Shown here one piece after another: positions 24,508-35,171 of a stretch of 64,000 nt of DNA. Each line of letters starts with the position of its first letter. Position 1 is the first letter of the stretch. The notes beneath the pieces are model-generated. The model saw nothing but the letters and a program-made list of their open reading frames with translations, did not search any database and had not been told where the DNA came from. Source of the stretch: Ulva prolifera. Its lineage: Eukaryota > Chlorophyta > Ulvophyceae > Ulvales > Ulvaceae. The stretch covers positions 3,010,501 to 3,074,500 of the forward strand of contig CM041197.1 of the NCBI GenBank assembly GCA_023078555.1, given 5' to 3'. The position numbers and the translations under genes were made by a program.

Positions 24508-24702
24508 CCACTTTGAACCCAATACGGTGGCCCGAGGGCTTGGTTGCAAGTGGCCATGGCCATGCCTCCACAGATCGGTAGGGCACGGGTGCTGGGGGCG
24601 GGCACACACGGTAGGGCAGGCTGCTGGGGATGTCCCGCCTCCGCACGCTCTGCTCACGCAGCTGCTGTGCACGCAGCTGCTGTGCCGTACGGTTGTATGA
24701 TG

Positions 24703-24785
24703 GGGGTTTCAACATCGGTCACCGCTTCCGCGTGTGGTCGCGTTTATTCGGAGCTTACAATGTCCTCTTGAGGATACGACCAAGT
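24703..24785 (+). repeat. Dispersed repeat copy R2 (degenerate)
   Basis: Aligns with 28676-28800: gggtttc, then the gtggtc block, tcggagcttacaatgtcc against tcggagttgtcaatgtcc, then gaggatacgacc. It is the most diverged of the four copies. The peptide YSELTMSS remains readable. Confidence 0.5.
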
Positions 24786-25694
24786 CAACGCAGACATACG
24801 TTTCTTGCCCGCGCGGGCAGCATGTCAGCATGGCGGCTCAGCAGCCGATGCGGGGCTTGGACACATGCATGCAAGTCCAGGTTGGCCTCTGCAGCGGCCA
24901 AGCAAGTGCGCCAGGCACTCAACGCAGCTGCAACGTACCTGTGCTGTATCTACGGGCTCATGCATCAGGCCTTCCGAGCCGTGTTACCGCATGGTGCATG
25001 AAAAAGGTGGCCTGGCGACCGAAACCGCAGGCACGGCAAGTCAGCACCACGCCGGGTGCCCGGGAAGGGCTACACGAACCTGCCCGCCAGTGGCGCTTGC
25101 AGGGAGCAGCCACCGGACGTTGCAGGCCTGTGTCGCGCCTGCTATGGAGTGGTGGCAGTGTGAATGGGGGTGTGACGCGTGTTGAGACCGCACACAACAT
25201 TACATGAGCGCGGGGCAATGTACGGCATCAATTATGCCGCAAAACACACAAACCCGCAGCACCACATGCTGATCAACATCTCGATGACGCGTCAGCCCGA
25301 CAGGAAACGGCAGGCCGCGCCAAGCGACCCTGACAGAGCACGCACGCACCAGAGCGCCACTGCCCCAGGCAGTCGCGGCAGATCAGCTGCGCTTCCTACC
25401 AGGATGCCCGACATGGCCGAACAGCTGGTGACGTGCGATGCCAGGCAGACGGCCCGGCCATCAGGGCCCCCACTTCAGCACTCCACACTCACACAGCGAG
25501 TGCACACGCACATGTGGCAGGCTGTCATGCATGCCCACAGTGAGGTAGTGCTACCGTGGGACCTCACATCTCTCTGCGACGGGAGGCTGGCTGCAACCTC
25601 TGCAACCGGCCACGGCAGTGCGGGGCGCCCCCCCCAAAGTGCCCTCGGCCCCCGGGCATGGCATGGCGGAGCGGCACAGGACCCTGTCAACGCA

Positions 25695-28023
25695 TCATCG
25701 GCGGGGCCGCCGGCTGCACCCTGACTCCCATCCCCCACACCGCATCTGCAGCAGCTCCGCCTGGCACGGCAGCTCCTGTGCGAGTCCGACCATGTCCTCC
25801 ATCGGGATGTCGTGCACCGCGAGCGCGAGCTCCCGCAGCCGCCAGGCCCCCCTGAGGCCTCCCACCAGCGCCTCCACGTCCGCGACGTCCGTCAGTGCCC
25901 GGCCGAGCAGCCGCACGCGCGTCAGCCCAGGCATCCGCCGCAGCGCCGCCGCGACGGCCTCCGCTGCCCCCCGCCCCTTGAACAGCCCGCACCGCTCCAC
26001 CTCGAGCGACTCGAGTGCCCGCAGGCGGCCGAGACCGGCCGCGAGCGCCTCCTCGGCGCCCTCCGCGACCTCGCACTGCTCCACTCGCAGCTCGCGCAGC
26101 CCCTGTAGACACCCGAGCGCCTCGGGGAAGGCAGGGTCCTCCGCCGGCAGCGCGTGCGGCCAGTTGGTGGAGAGCGAGGTGAGGTACGTGAGGCGGGACA
26201 GTGCCGCGGCGGCCCCGGAGGCGACATCGGCATCCCAGAGCCGCTGTGCGACGCTGTCAAACGCGAGCACGCGCCGCGCGCACAGCACGGTGAGGCTGCG
26301 CAGCTGCCCCAGCTCGCGCAGCACGGCAGCAAGCTGCGCGGGCTCGAGAATCGTGTTGCAGAGGCTCAGCCGCGTCAGCGCCGTCTGTGCGCCGATCGCG
26401 GCCGCGAAGCGCGGCCCCGCCTCGACGGTCGAACCCGTCATCGGCCCGATCTCCAGCCGCAGCAGCGGCGGCTCCGCGGCGGCGGAGTCGCCGCTGCTGC
26501 CGCTGCCGCTGCGCTCGATGCACGCGAGCACCGCCGCGGCGGCAGCGGAGGTGATGCGGTGGTCGTGGAGGCACAGCGCGCGCAGCGCGCGCGTCGCGCC
26601 GGGGCTGTACAGCTGCTGCAGCAGCACGTGCGCGACGTCAACGTGCGAGCAGCGGCGGCTGCCGCTCAGCGGCTGCCCGGAGAGGTCGAGGTGCGTCAGG
26701 CCGGGGGGGAGGAAGCAGTTGAGGGAGCCGGGGGGGACGGGCGGGTGCGGCAACGAAGCCATCGGCCCCGGGTCCGCGGCAGTCACGGCAGCGAGGGACA
26801 GCGACCGGCACGCCGTGAGGCGCGTCAGCACGGCGAGCAGCGGCATCGCTGTGTCAGCGAGGTACTGGGAGTGCGCGAGTGAGAGGGTGTGGAGGGCGGG
26901 GAGGGCGGTGAGGGTGCGGAGGAGGGGGTGGACGTCCGCAGGGGCAATAGAGGAGTGCGTGAGGTGGAGCGCTGTGAGGGAGGGGAGGGCGGCGAGGTCT
27001 GTGGCTAGGAGGTCGATCGAGGTGTAGCCAAGGAGGGGGATGGGGGTGCGGCTGAGGGTGAGGGTGTGGAGGGCGGGGAGGGAGGGCAGGAGGGTGGTCT
27101 GGATGGCTCGGGGGAGCTCCAGGGGGATGGACTGCTGCGTGTCTGCGCGAGAGAGCGAGAGGGAGGTGAGGGTGGACAGCTGCGCAACGCCGTGGAGCAG
27201 CATCGAGAGCTCGGCTGTGCCGCGGAGGAAGTTGGAGAGGGAGAGCGTGAGTAGGGATGTGAACGACGGGAGGAGGTGGAAGAGATCGGAGAGCCAGCGG
27301 CAGTCGGTGATGTGCTTGAGCTCGAGGGTGAGCGAGTGGAGGGAGGTCAGGGATGAGAAGAGCGTGCGTGGGTCGTGGAGGTTTGTGGCGGGGAGCTGAA
27401 GGGTGAGGTGGCTACCGGGGGAAACCTGAGCCGCTATGGCTTCTGCTTGCATGTCAGCAGGGCCGTTGCAGAGCAGGGAATGGAGAGAGACCCGAGATAG
27501 GATTGTATTTCGGAGGCTGGGCGATAGGCTTTGGATGGCGTTTGAGGAATGTTGCAGTCCGACAGTGCCGCCGTGGAACTTACGTGCCCACGAGTTTGAC
27601 AACTGTGTGGCGACCTCGTTCTCCAGCTGAGGCAGCTCGGTATCGCATAGAAACTCAGCTACCTGTATTCGTATCGGTGTAATGTGCTTGTTCTGCATGT
27701 TTAGTTCCCGAACACGGTGAATGCAATGTTCAGATGCTGCCTGGAGAGCTGCGTTTTACCTTCAGGGCGTTGCACTTGTCCTCGACAGACTCGGACGAGC
27801 GATTCAGCCACAAGTAGAAATCTGACTCCCTTATAGGAAGTGGGATTGGGCCAGACGTGTTTTGCAGAGCTGAATCCAGCACAGCTGAGCGCCGGACCGC
27901 GTCTGCGGGGACAGGCAGGGCCTCAGTGCCAGTGGCACCCGACTCATCGGATTCCACGTATAAATGCTGATCTCCATCTTGTGTTGTGCGGCTGCGCAGC
28001 ATGAGATCACGCTGCATGGCCAT
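25695..28023 (-). CDS. BTB/Skp1-like domain plus leucine-rich-repeat protein 2
   Basis: Large minus-strand gene next to BTB-LRR 1 and of the same architecture. The N-terminus (28023-27760) reads LPVPADAVRRSAVLDSAL, then IPLPIRESDFYLWL, a good match to BTB/Skp1 helices. IRIQVAEFLCDTELPQL follows in the second part. From about residue 150 to the end are RNI-type leucine-rich repeats, for example LHTLTLSRTPI, LTALHLTHSSI and LTHLDLSGQPL. The two parts sit in different frames. They can be joined either by a 19-base GT..AG gap (27759-27741), giving 769 residues, or by assuming one missing or extra base in the T-run at 27754-27757, giving about 775. Both joins give a continuous amphipathic helix. 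The C-terminal LRR part alone is a single 667-codon frame from 27698. The likely role is an adaptor or scaffold, and the ligand is unknown. The start ATG at 28023 is the first in the BTB frame but an upstream exon is possible. Confidence 0.72.
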
Positions 28024-29763
28024 GACTGACTGGTCGTCAAACAGATGACGGACGACGGGTGACCGTCACATACTTGCAACTAAGCACTGGCATCTGGCGC
28101 TTGATTGAAAAGTGGACCCTTTCGAGTATGGCCAGTGCGATCAGGCATGTCTGCGCGCAACGGCAGCAGTCCGAGGGAGACGGATGGAGATGCATGCCGC
28201 TGCGTGCTGCTTCTGTTGTAATCAGGACCAGGCCAGTAAGCCTGCCTAGTCATCGCAGCATCAACACATTCCTGGGGCACACACAACACGGCCACGTTTG
28301 GGGGCATTGTGGATGTGCGTGGGTCGCGATGTGTTGCAATGTACCACTGTGTGCTACCTGCCTCTCCACCTGAGGTTCTGTACCGCACGATGTGGCCATG
28401 ACTCGCAGATGCAGCCATGGGTGAACAGGTGACAACGCTCGCAAACTGTTCCGCTTGCTGCACCGGACGCATTGCTGCATACCTCAGTCCACGATCCTGG
28501 CCTACAATTGATTCGTAAGGCAAACCCAGCGTGCCGTACTGACCAGTCGCAGAACCTCCCCGGTGGCCACGGCATCCAAATGGCACTTGAATGTAATCAT
28601 GCATGAATGCCTCTGCTCCACAGTCCCCAGCTAACTCGATTCCAACAACCTACCAGCACATCTCGAAAACGGTCGTCTGAGGAGGGTTTCCAGGTGGTTT
28701 ACCCCTTCGGAATATGTGGTCCCGTTAACTCGGAGTTGTCAATGTCCAATAGGATACAGCTCAGTAAATGTAGATTTACTTTACTTTACAACTCTCCCGA
28801 CAGCGCACACAGATCAGCTCAGAGCACACAGCACAGCCAGTCTCCACGCAGGTCATCGAGCGTCTGCAGAGAGCAGCAGCTGCTGTCCAGCGGCCCCGGG
28901 CGCCTGGAGTGGGGTTACAAGATGCACTCACAGGCAGAGTCCACTGAGAGGCCTCCGACATGGCCAGTAAACGGCCCAACGGCACCGCACACACGGATGC
29001 CACCACTCCACGGCGCCCTGCCGGCAGTCCGCGTTGGGTCACTATGCTACTGTGAACTACTATACTATGACACATTTTCAGGGCTGCTATCCAGAGATTA
29101 GACCTAAATATTTGGAATTGTTCTAGGTGATATGGCCAAGCGACCCAAGACCGCAGCAGCAGCCGGGCCAGTCGGGCCGCCAGGAGCCCCCAGCACCCGG
29201 ACGGCATCAGCGGCAACAGCACACCCACGTGTGGCCCCGCGCACCCTGTCAAGCTGCCAGCACGCGCCGTGCAGCAGCCAGTGCCTACGACGCACTGATG
29301 CTGCTATCTGCGTACCTCGGGAGAGACAGTGGCTGAGAGACAGTGGCTGCGTCCTCGTAGACACTGAAGCTGGCTGCCGCTGTGCTCTGCCCGCCCGGTC
29401 GAAGCCTCTGCCGCCAGAGCCCCCCACACATCAACGCCCGGCGCGCGAAGTGGACGCTGCTACGTGTTGCATGACCGGCATGCACACACACACACACGGG
29501 CGCTTCGCGGGCCGCCAGAGCAACATCCACTGCGAGGCACAGACCCTACACAAGTTAACCACTACAGCGAACGCACATGTGCTCACATGTGCCCCCGTAC
29601 TGCCGTCCCGCAAAAAGTGTCCAGAAGCACGGTGCTGCCCACGATCTCTGCCGGCACTGCCACGGATTCATGCAAAGAGTGAAAAGCACGGGACAGCTGG
29701 CGCGAATTATGGTACAGCAAAGTCTGCCGCACCACGGAGCGCGCGTGCACGGGTGCGGCCGCA
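28024..29763. other. Intergenic stretch
   Basis: Contains dispersed repeat copy R3 and the 3' flank of the unidentified gene to the right. The long plus-strand frames around 29132-30307 are shadows of minus-strand coding sequence or lack any motif. Confidence 0.4.
28676..28800 (+). repeat. Dispersed repeat copy R3 (longest)
   Basis: The reference copy of a four-member family in this window. Its core is ggtttccaggtggtttaccc, then ttcggaatatgtggtcccg, ttaactcggagttgtcaatg and gatacagctcagtaaatg. One frame reads GFQVVYPFG then GPVNSELSMS, and part of this peptide is shared with the other copies. Confidence 0.65.
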
Positions 29764-31395
29764 CTACGAGCTGTCCCGGCGCCGCCGCAGCTCCTGCTGC
29801 ACCGTGCGAGTGAAGTCCAGCAGCGCCGGCATCGCCGCGCATGCGCGCCTCGGCGCCCCGGTGCCAAACACCCACAGCTCATCCTCCTCCGCCACCGCCG
29901 CCGTTGCGATGCCCAGCGAGACGACCGTCTTGCCGGCCACGGCGGGGTCGGCCGCCGGCAGCAGGCCGCCGAGCGTGCCGCCGCGGGTGACGATGCGGGG
30001 GACGGTCGCTGTGAGGGTGGGGCTGGCGCGCGCGAGGAGCGTGGCCGCGTCGGTGTCGAGGTCGGCTGCCACAGCGCGCAGCATGCGCGGCGCCGGGGCC
30101 TGGAGGGCCAGCAGCACCTGCATGCGTATGCACACAGCCGTGACCGCATGCATGTGTGGACCGGCGGTCTGGGAGCCGCGGTGTGAGCCGGGGAGTAGCC
30201 TTGGATTGGGTGCAGGCGGACGTGACACCGGCGAGCATGTCGCATGCCCGGAGGTCAGCGAGATTCGGGTCGTGCATCGGATCATGGCGCGGCTGGGGGT
30301 GGTGTGAGGGGCGTGTGCAGCATTGACCATCAGGATGGCCACAGTGGCGATGGTCGTCAAGCGGTCAAGGTCAGAAGCATGGGCCCAAGCCGCCGGGTGG
30401 TTTTCATGCCATGTGCACTGTCAAAACATCACAACATCACAGCAAGATCAGGCTCAGCATTGCGCGGTGCTGTTCATATGCGGCAAAGGCAGATGAAGCG
30501 AAGAGCATATGAACAGCACCGCGCAATGCTGAGCAGGCGGGTGGCATGTGCCTTGCATGGACGCGCGTGGCGGCAGCAGCCAGTCGCATCTCTGGCCAGC
30601 TCAGCTTCAGACAAGGTCTGGCTGGTCGCGAGCGCTACAGCGGTGCCGATGATGTGGCCTTGCTGAATCTCAGCTCTGTGCAGGAGCCCCGGTGCTGCTC
30701 CACAAGCTCACATCGTGTTCTCGAGCAAAAACCACAGGCAGTGGCCACGGCGGAGACGAGCGGCCTCGTCGCAACGTCTATGATCAGAACCACACATTGG
30801 CAATGTCAGTGACGCATTTGTCCGGAACGCTATCTGCCCCCGGAATGTCTTTCCGGCTGTCACTTGCGTACTGGTAGACCGTGTTTGTGCCGTGTCCTGA
30901 CGGCCATCGTCGCCAGGGCAGGAACGACTCCGTCGGAGTGTGAATTTGCTGCTGAGATGCTTCGATAATCGAGTCGGGCAGTGGCTTGTCTGGAGAGAAG
31001 TAGCGCCAGATAGCCTGCGCGAAGACCTTGACCAGTGCCTCGTCAGATGCAGGCTCCTCACCCGCTAGAAGATCTGCAGCGGCAGTGACATCTGCGTCCA
31101 CAAATCCACGCTTCTCAAACTTCTCGTCGAAGAATTTCCGGCATGGAGGGTAGGCGGGATCGGCATCGGAGATTAATGGCAGGTTCCAGCCGAAGTCTTG
31201 GCTGAAGAAGCGCGACACCGGGAAGAAGCATCGCGCCCAGAACGGAAGATCACTGAGACCCCGAGTCGTGCTGGTGATGCGTTCAACGTCGCCAGAGTCA
31301 AGGACCTGGCGGATCTTCTCTGCGCCCGTCACCGTGACTTGATCCAGCCCGATCAGCCATACTTTTCGTCGCTCGACACCTTCTGGCAATGACAT
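29764..31395 (-). CDS. Unidentified multi-exon gene
   Basis: Two solid exons and one probable exon. Exon 1 (31395-30796, 200 codons) begins MSLPEGVERRKVWLIGLDQ and includes DLPFWARCFFPVSRFFS and SFLPWRRWPSGHG. It ends at a GTGTGG donor in phase 0. A probable middle exon begins at 30668 (IQQGHIIGTAVALATSQTL) and its 3' end is unresolved. The last exon (30117-29764, 118 codons) runs from VLLALQAPAPRML to a stop after RRRRDSS and contains ELWVFGTGAPRRACAAM. The order of a hydrophobic helix and a late FGxG..RxxC segment is faintly reminiscent of a haem-thiolate enzyme. The Cys spacing does not fit the cytochrome P450 motif, so I assign no function. No signal peptide is seen. The intron before the last exon contains a perfect 30-base-arm inverted repeat. 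The phase between the middle and last exon does not close, so at least one junction is missing. Confidence 0.5.
30452..30534. repeat. Perfect inverted repeat, 30-base arms
   Basis: The left arm 30452-30481 and right arm 30505-30534 are exact reverse complements, separated by 23 bases (30482-30504). It lies in a probable intron of the unidentified minus-strand gene and would fold into a long hairpin in RNA. Confidence 0.95.
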
Positions 31396-34300
31396 TCTGC
31401 TGCCGAGCTGATAGCGCCAATGGCGGAGGATACCTTTAGATAACGATCGTATCTGGGTCGGTCATGCAACTAGGTGGATGCCACGTCTATCCCGGAGACA
31501 GGTAGATGTGGCGGGGGCAGATCAGGCAGCTATACACAGGCAGGTGTCTGAAAGATGGCCAGACACTATATCTACAGCATTGATCTACAGTATGTGGTGC
31601 AATGACAACGTCCAGCCAGCTGAAACATGATATATCGGCAAACTTGGCAAACGTTGGTTTTGTAGAAATCAGTTCTGTTGATAGTCACCATTACCCTGCC
31701 CGATGCCCAATTTCCTTCAATAAAGAATCGTGCATGCATGTATTTACAACTAACGTGCGGCGACGGTGAAGTCACGAACCGTGGCGAACTGGGAAGAGTT
31801 TGGATATTGCATTGGAAATCTGAAATGCGGTGGACAGTCATGGCAGCTTGCGGAGGTGGATTGAACATCCACATGTCTGGTGTAGCCATCACAAACAGTA
31901 CCACCCGAAACCCACACACACACACACACTACATTGCCATAGCAACTGCTGACAATGACTTCATATTATTCTGGATTTGGCATGGGTGCAGCGGTGTAAT
32001 CCACCACATTGCAAGGGTGGAGGCATTGGAGGGGGAGGAGGCTCCTGCGGAGTAGGAGAGTCATCCACCCCTGGGATGTCAGCACAATGCAGTTCATGGT
32101 AGTGATTGTGACGCTACGTAGCATCCATAATGCGTCCCCTGCTGAGCGAGCTGACCATGGCGACAGGGCTTGCGTTGGCTGCGCAGCCGACATATCGGCG
32201 GAGCAGCCCTGGAGCAGCCCCGGTCTTCTGCTCACATCACGCTGGGGCCAAAGGCCGTATCTCGGGTACAACGAGCGTGCATCTTCACGCGACTAATGCA
32301 ATGTTCTGCCTATACGCACAACGTCCGCGGATGTCGCGTACGTTCCGCAACCAGCAGTACCTCTGTTGTGGCAATTCGCATCTTGAGTTGGAGCCGGTAT
32401 TAATCCGTAGCATCTACATCGCGCGCATGGGCATCGTAGGTGCTTTGTCTACACAGTCAGCGCTCAGTTCTGGCTAGATCAGAGATCGGCGGGGCCTGCC
32501 CGCTGCGAAGCTGTCGCAATGTCAATGAAGAGGACACGCATCAGGCGAGTCATCGCTCCGAGACTTCGGCCAACCTGGGTCCAATCTCGCGTCATCACCT
32601 GATCACTCCATCACGTGCTCTCAAGCTTGACAGTGTTCAAGATTTACGAGTCTGTTTGGTCGAAGCTGATTGCTTGAATCTGTCATGCCTGCCTGACAAG
32701 CTAACTCCGGCTGTGCTCGCGGGCCTTTGATCAGCTGTAGATATGGCAAGTCATTCCAAACAGTGCTGGTCATCTCATACATATCTGATGCAGTGATGTT
32801 GCCCCTCAATCTACGAAGGCGTTAATTAGAAGAGCTTGTGCATGAGCTTGCCGCTGCGTCTGGAGCGGGTTTCAGGTTGACCACTGCAGGACTGGCGCAT
32901 GCCTGAGGCATGTTGGAACCCATTGAATGCAGGCATGATGATGATCTACCTATAATAAGTTATGTAATCTGTGTATAATCTATAAACATCACAACAGACA
33001 CAGACGCAGCCAGTCCGACCAGACTCGAGTCACAGGCAAGACCTTCTGCGTCGCACATGCCCAATGCCCAGTGCCGAACATGGTAGGCCTGTCACACAGA
33101 AGCAAGGGCCAACGCCCAGGCGATCAATCACAAGCATCCTCTCGTCACAGGACAGCCGTTGCCGCAGCGGCCTGCAAGAGCACCATAGCAAGCATCCTGT
33201 AACCTTGCATATCCCAAATTCATGTAAGAGCAGAGTGCAGATTCCTGGTTGATGACCACGGCCGAAGCTGGTAGAATCAAGCTCACCGTCACGATGAAAG
33301 AGGTCGAGTGGCCATGGTTGGTGACAGCAATATTGTGAACTTTTATTGCTGTTGTTGCAACAATGAGACGCATGCACGACAGCAATTGCATGCAGAAAAC
33401 AGTCGGGTGGTGGAGAGCTGTGGACTAACTCATGATTGGTGGTGTTTACTCCACTTGGACTTGTCATACTGGCGTCCCGCAACAACCAATGCAGCTTACC
33501 GCTAATCGCACACGCCCTACGATACATAGCTGCAATCTATGTTTCCATCGACAAACCGACCTATGACAGGCCGCAGGCACCCAAATCTCCCGTCACCACC
33601 AGCCGTCACCCTGCAAGAGCGCCGCAGCATGTTCAATTGCAGCACCCACGGCAGACTGCAGCCGGCATGGCTCTCCAACACCTCTAATATTCAAACGCGC
33701 ATAACATATCGAGACTCCGTCCCTCTCGCGCCCATATGGACCACCCCTATCAACCTTGTCACCTGTGCAGCGCCACCCCGCCTCTGTGCGGCCCGGCCTG
33801 AACTCTGCCGAACCCTGATTCACCTCAACTTACACTCCGCCGAATCCTAGATCCTCTCGACCAATGGCGCGGCATCGCCTGCATGGCACATGCGGCCCGC
33901 ACGCACCCTGCACCCGCCGAACAGCCGCTTCGCGTCACGTGCACACCTCTTGTCATCGCCGGTGAGCGTGCCTCATCATCGCCTACAGCCGCCCCGGCCG
34001 GCCCATCCTTGCTGTACAGCGCTCATCTCCCCCCCCAGCGAGCATGCACCCTCCCCCACTGGCAACACGCCAGATCCCTCTGTACGCATGCGGCTGACCG
34101 TGATTATTGTGCCCGGCGCTACGCCCCAAAGCGTCAGCGGCAGAGCAACTGCCGATCTATACCCAGCAGGTAGCCCCGATCACTCCGTTGCTGCCGTCAT
34201 ACACGCGTTTGCTCCTTGTGGCCGCACATTCCAGTGTAGATTGGATGTGCAAACCCTGTCGTCGTCTCTCAGCGCCCCCCCCCCCCCCACCGTCTAAGTC

Positions 34301-34885
34301 CAGGACTGTTCACAGTGGGAATCCAGGGGACGATGCGGCACCTGTGTCCGGTGATCCCACAAGACCTCAGCAGTGCTGGCTCAACATCACCCCCAGGCCC
34401 AAGCCTTCGGATAGGGCGCTTTCTAACACTCAGCACCGCCACGGTCACTCCGACCCTGTGCCAGTTCCCCAGCAGAAAAGATTGGCATAAAACCTGAAAT
34501 GTATGCTCAGGCGTGACTGTACCTCCTGCAAACACCGCCGCAGGGTCTGCCACGCGTGGCCCTCCCTTGCAGCGGCCGCGGCCACAGGCCACCGCCGGGC
34601 AACCAGCCACCACCACAATGAAAGAGTTAAACTGACCACAATACCGAAAACTGAACAGCAAAAGAGCTTGACAGGGGGAGCGGTGTGTTGGGGCCACAAG
34701 CACATGGGGAACATGCATGGCCCCGGCGCAGATTCCACATGCGCCCGCCACAAGACCACAAGCAGCCCTCCCCCTCCACGCAAGCGGCACCTAAGAAACC
34801 CCTCAACTTTTCTGATTTCAAACAGACTTACACTACATGCACACAGGCACAGAGACACGCAGAGACACACAGAGACACACACAGA

Positions 34886-34886
<1 letters not shown>
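31396..34886. other. Intergenic stretch
   Basis: No gene is supported. A minus-strand frame at 31780-31850 ends FATVRDFTVAAR behind a plausible acceptor (cttcccag) and might be a terminal exon, but no partner exon was found. A 15-C run lies at about 34274-34288. Confidence 0.35.

Positions 34887-34945
<59 letters not shown>
34887..34945. repeat. (AC)n microsatellite
   Basis: 59 bases of uninterrupted AC, preceded from about 34848 by an imperfect agagacac repeat. On the minus strand it gives artefactual CVCVCV frames. Confidence 0.97.
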
Positions 34946-34947
<2 letters not shown>

Positions 34948-35171
34948 CGGCCGTGAGAGCTCAGCTCCCACACCGCCGCACCCATGGCCACACAGTCAGA
35001 CCCAACGACATCCGCCGACCTACAGCCGTTATCAACTTCATCCAGTTCCCTGTTCGCGTGCACCCCGGCCCCCTCTACAACCACCCACCCCTGCCTCCAC
35101 TGCCAACAACTTCACCACAGCACACACAGCATGCACCCACGGGCGGATTCTTCCGGACTCTACCGGAAGAA

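Larger units (their letters stand above)
23973..25694. other. Intergenic between the two BTB-LRR genes
   Basis: No coding gene is supported. It contains dispersed repeat copy R2 and a short GC-rich tandem repeat. The 5' flank of BTB-LRR 1 and the 3' flank of BTB-LRR 2 both fall here. Confidence 0.4.

Noticed and set aside
25618-27027. 469-codon plus-strand frame rich in Ser and Arg
   Set aside because: Antisense shadow of the BTB-LRR 2 leucine-rich repeats.
29764-30117. Firm cytochrome P450 assignment from FGTGAPRRAC
   Set aside because: The Cys is two residues too far from the Gly of the FxxGxRxCxG motif, and no clear ExxR or I-helix threonine motif was found.
29132-30307. 391-codon plus-strand frame
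   Set aside because: It mostly overlaps the last exon of the minus-strand gene in a GC-rich region and has a low-complexity shadow composition.
30452-30534. CRISPR or tRNA-like element
   Set aside because: A single inverted repeat with no periodic spacers and no cloverleaf.
34833-35084. Cys/Val-repeat protein on the minus strand
   Set aside because: Produced by translating the AC microsatellite.
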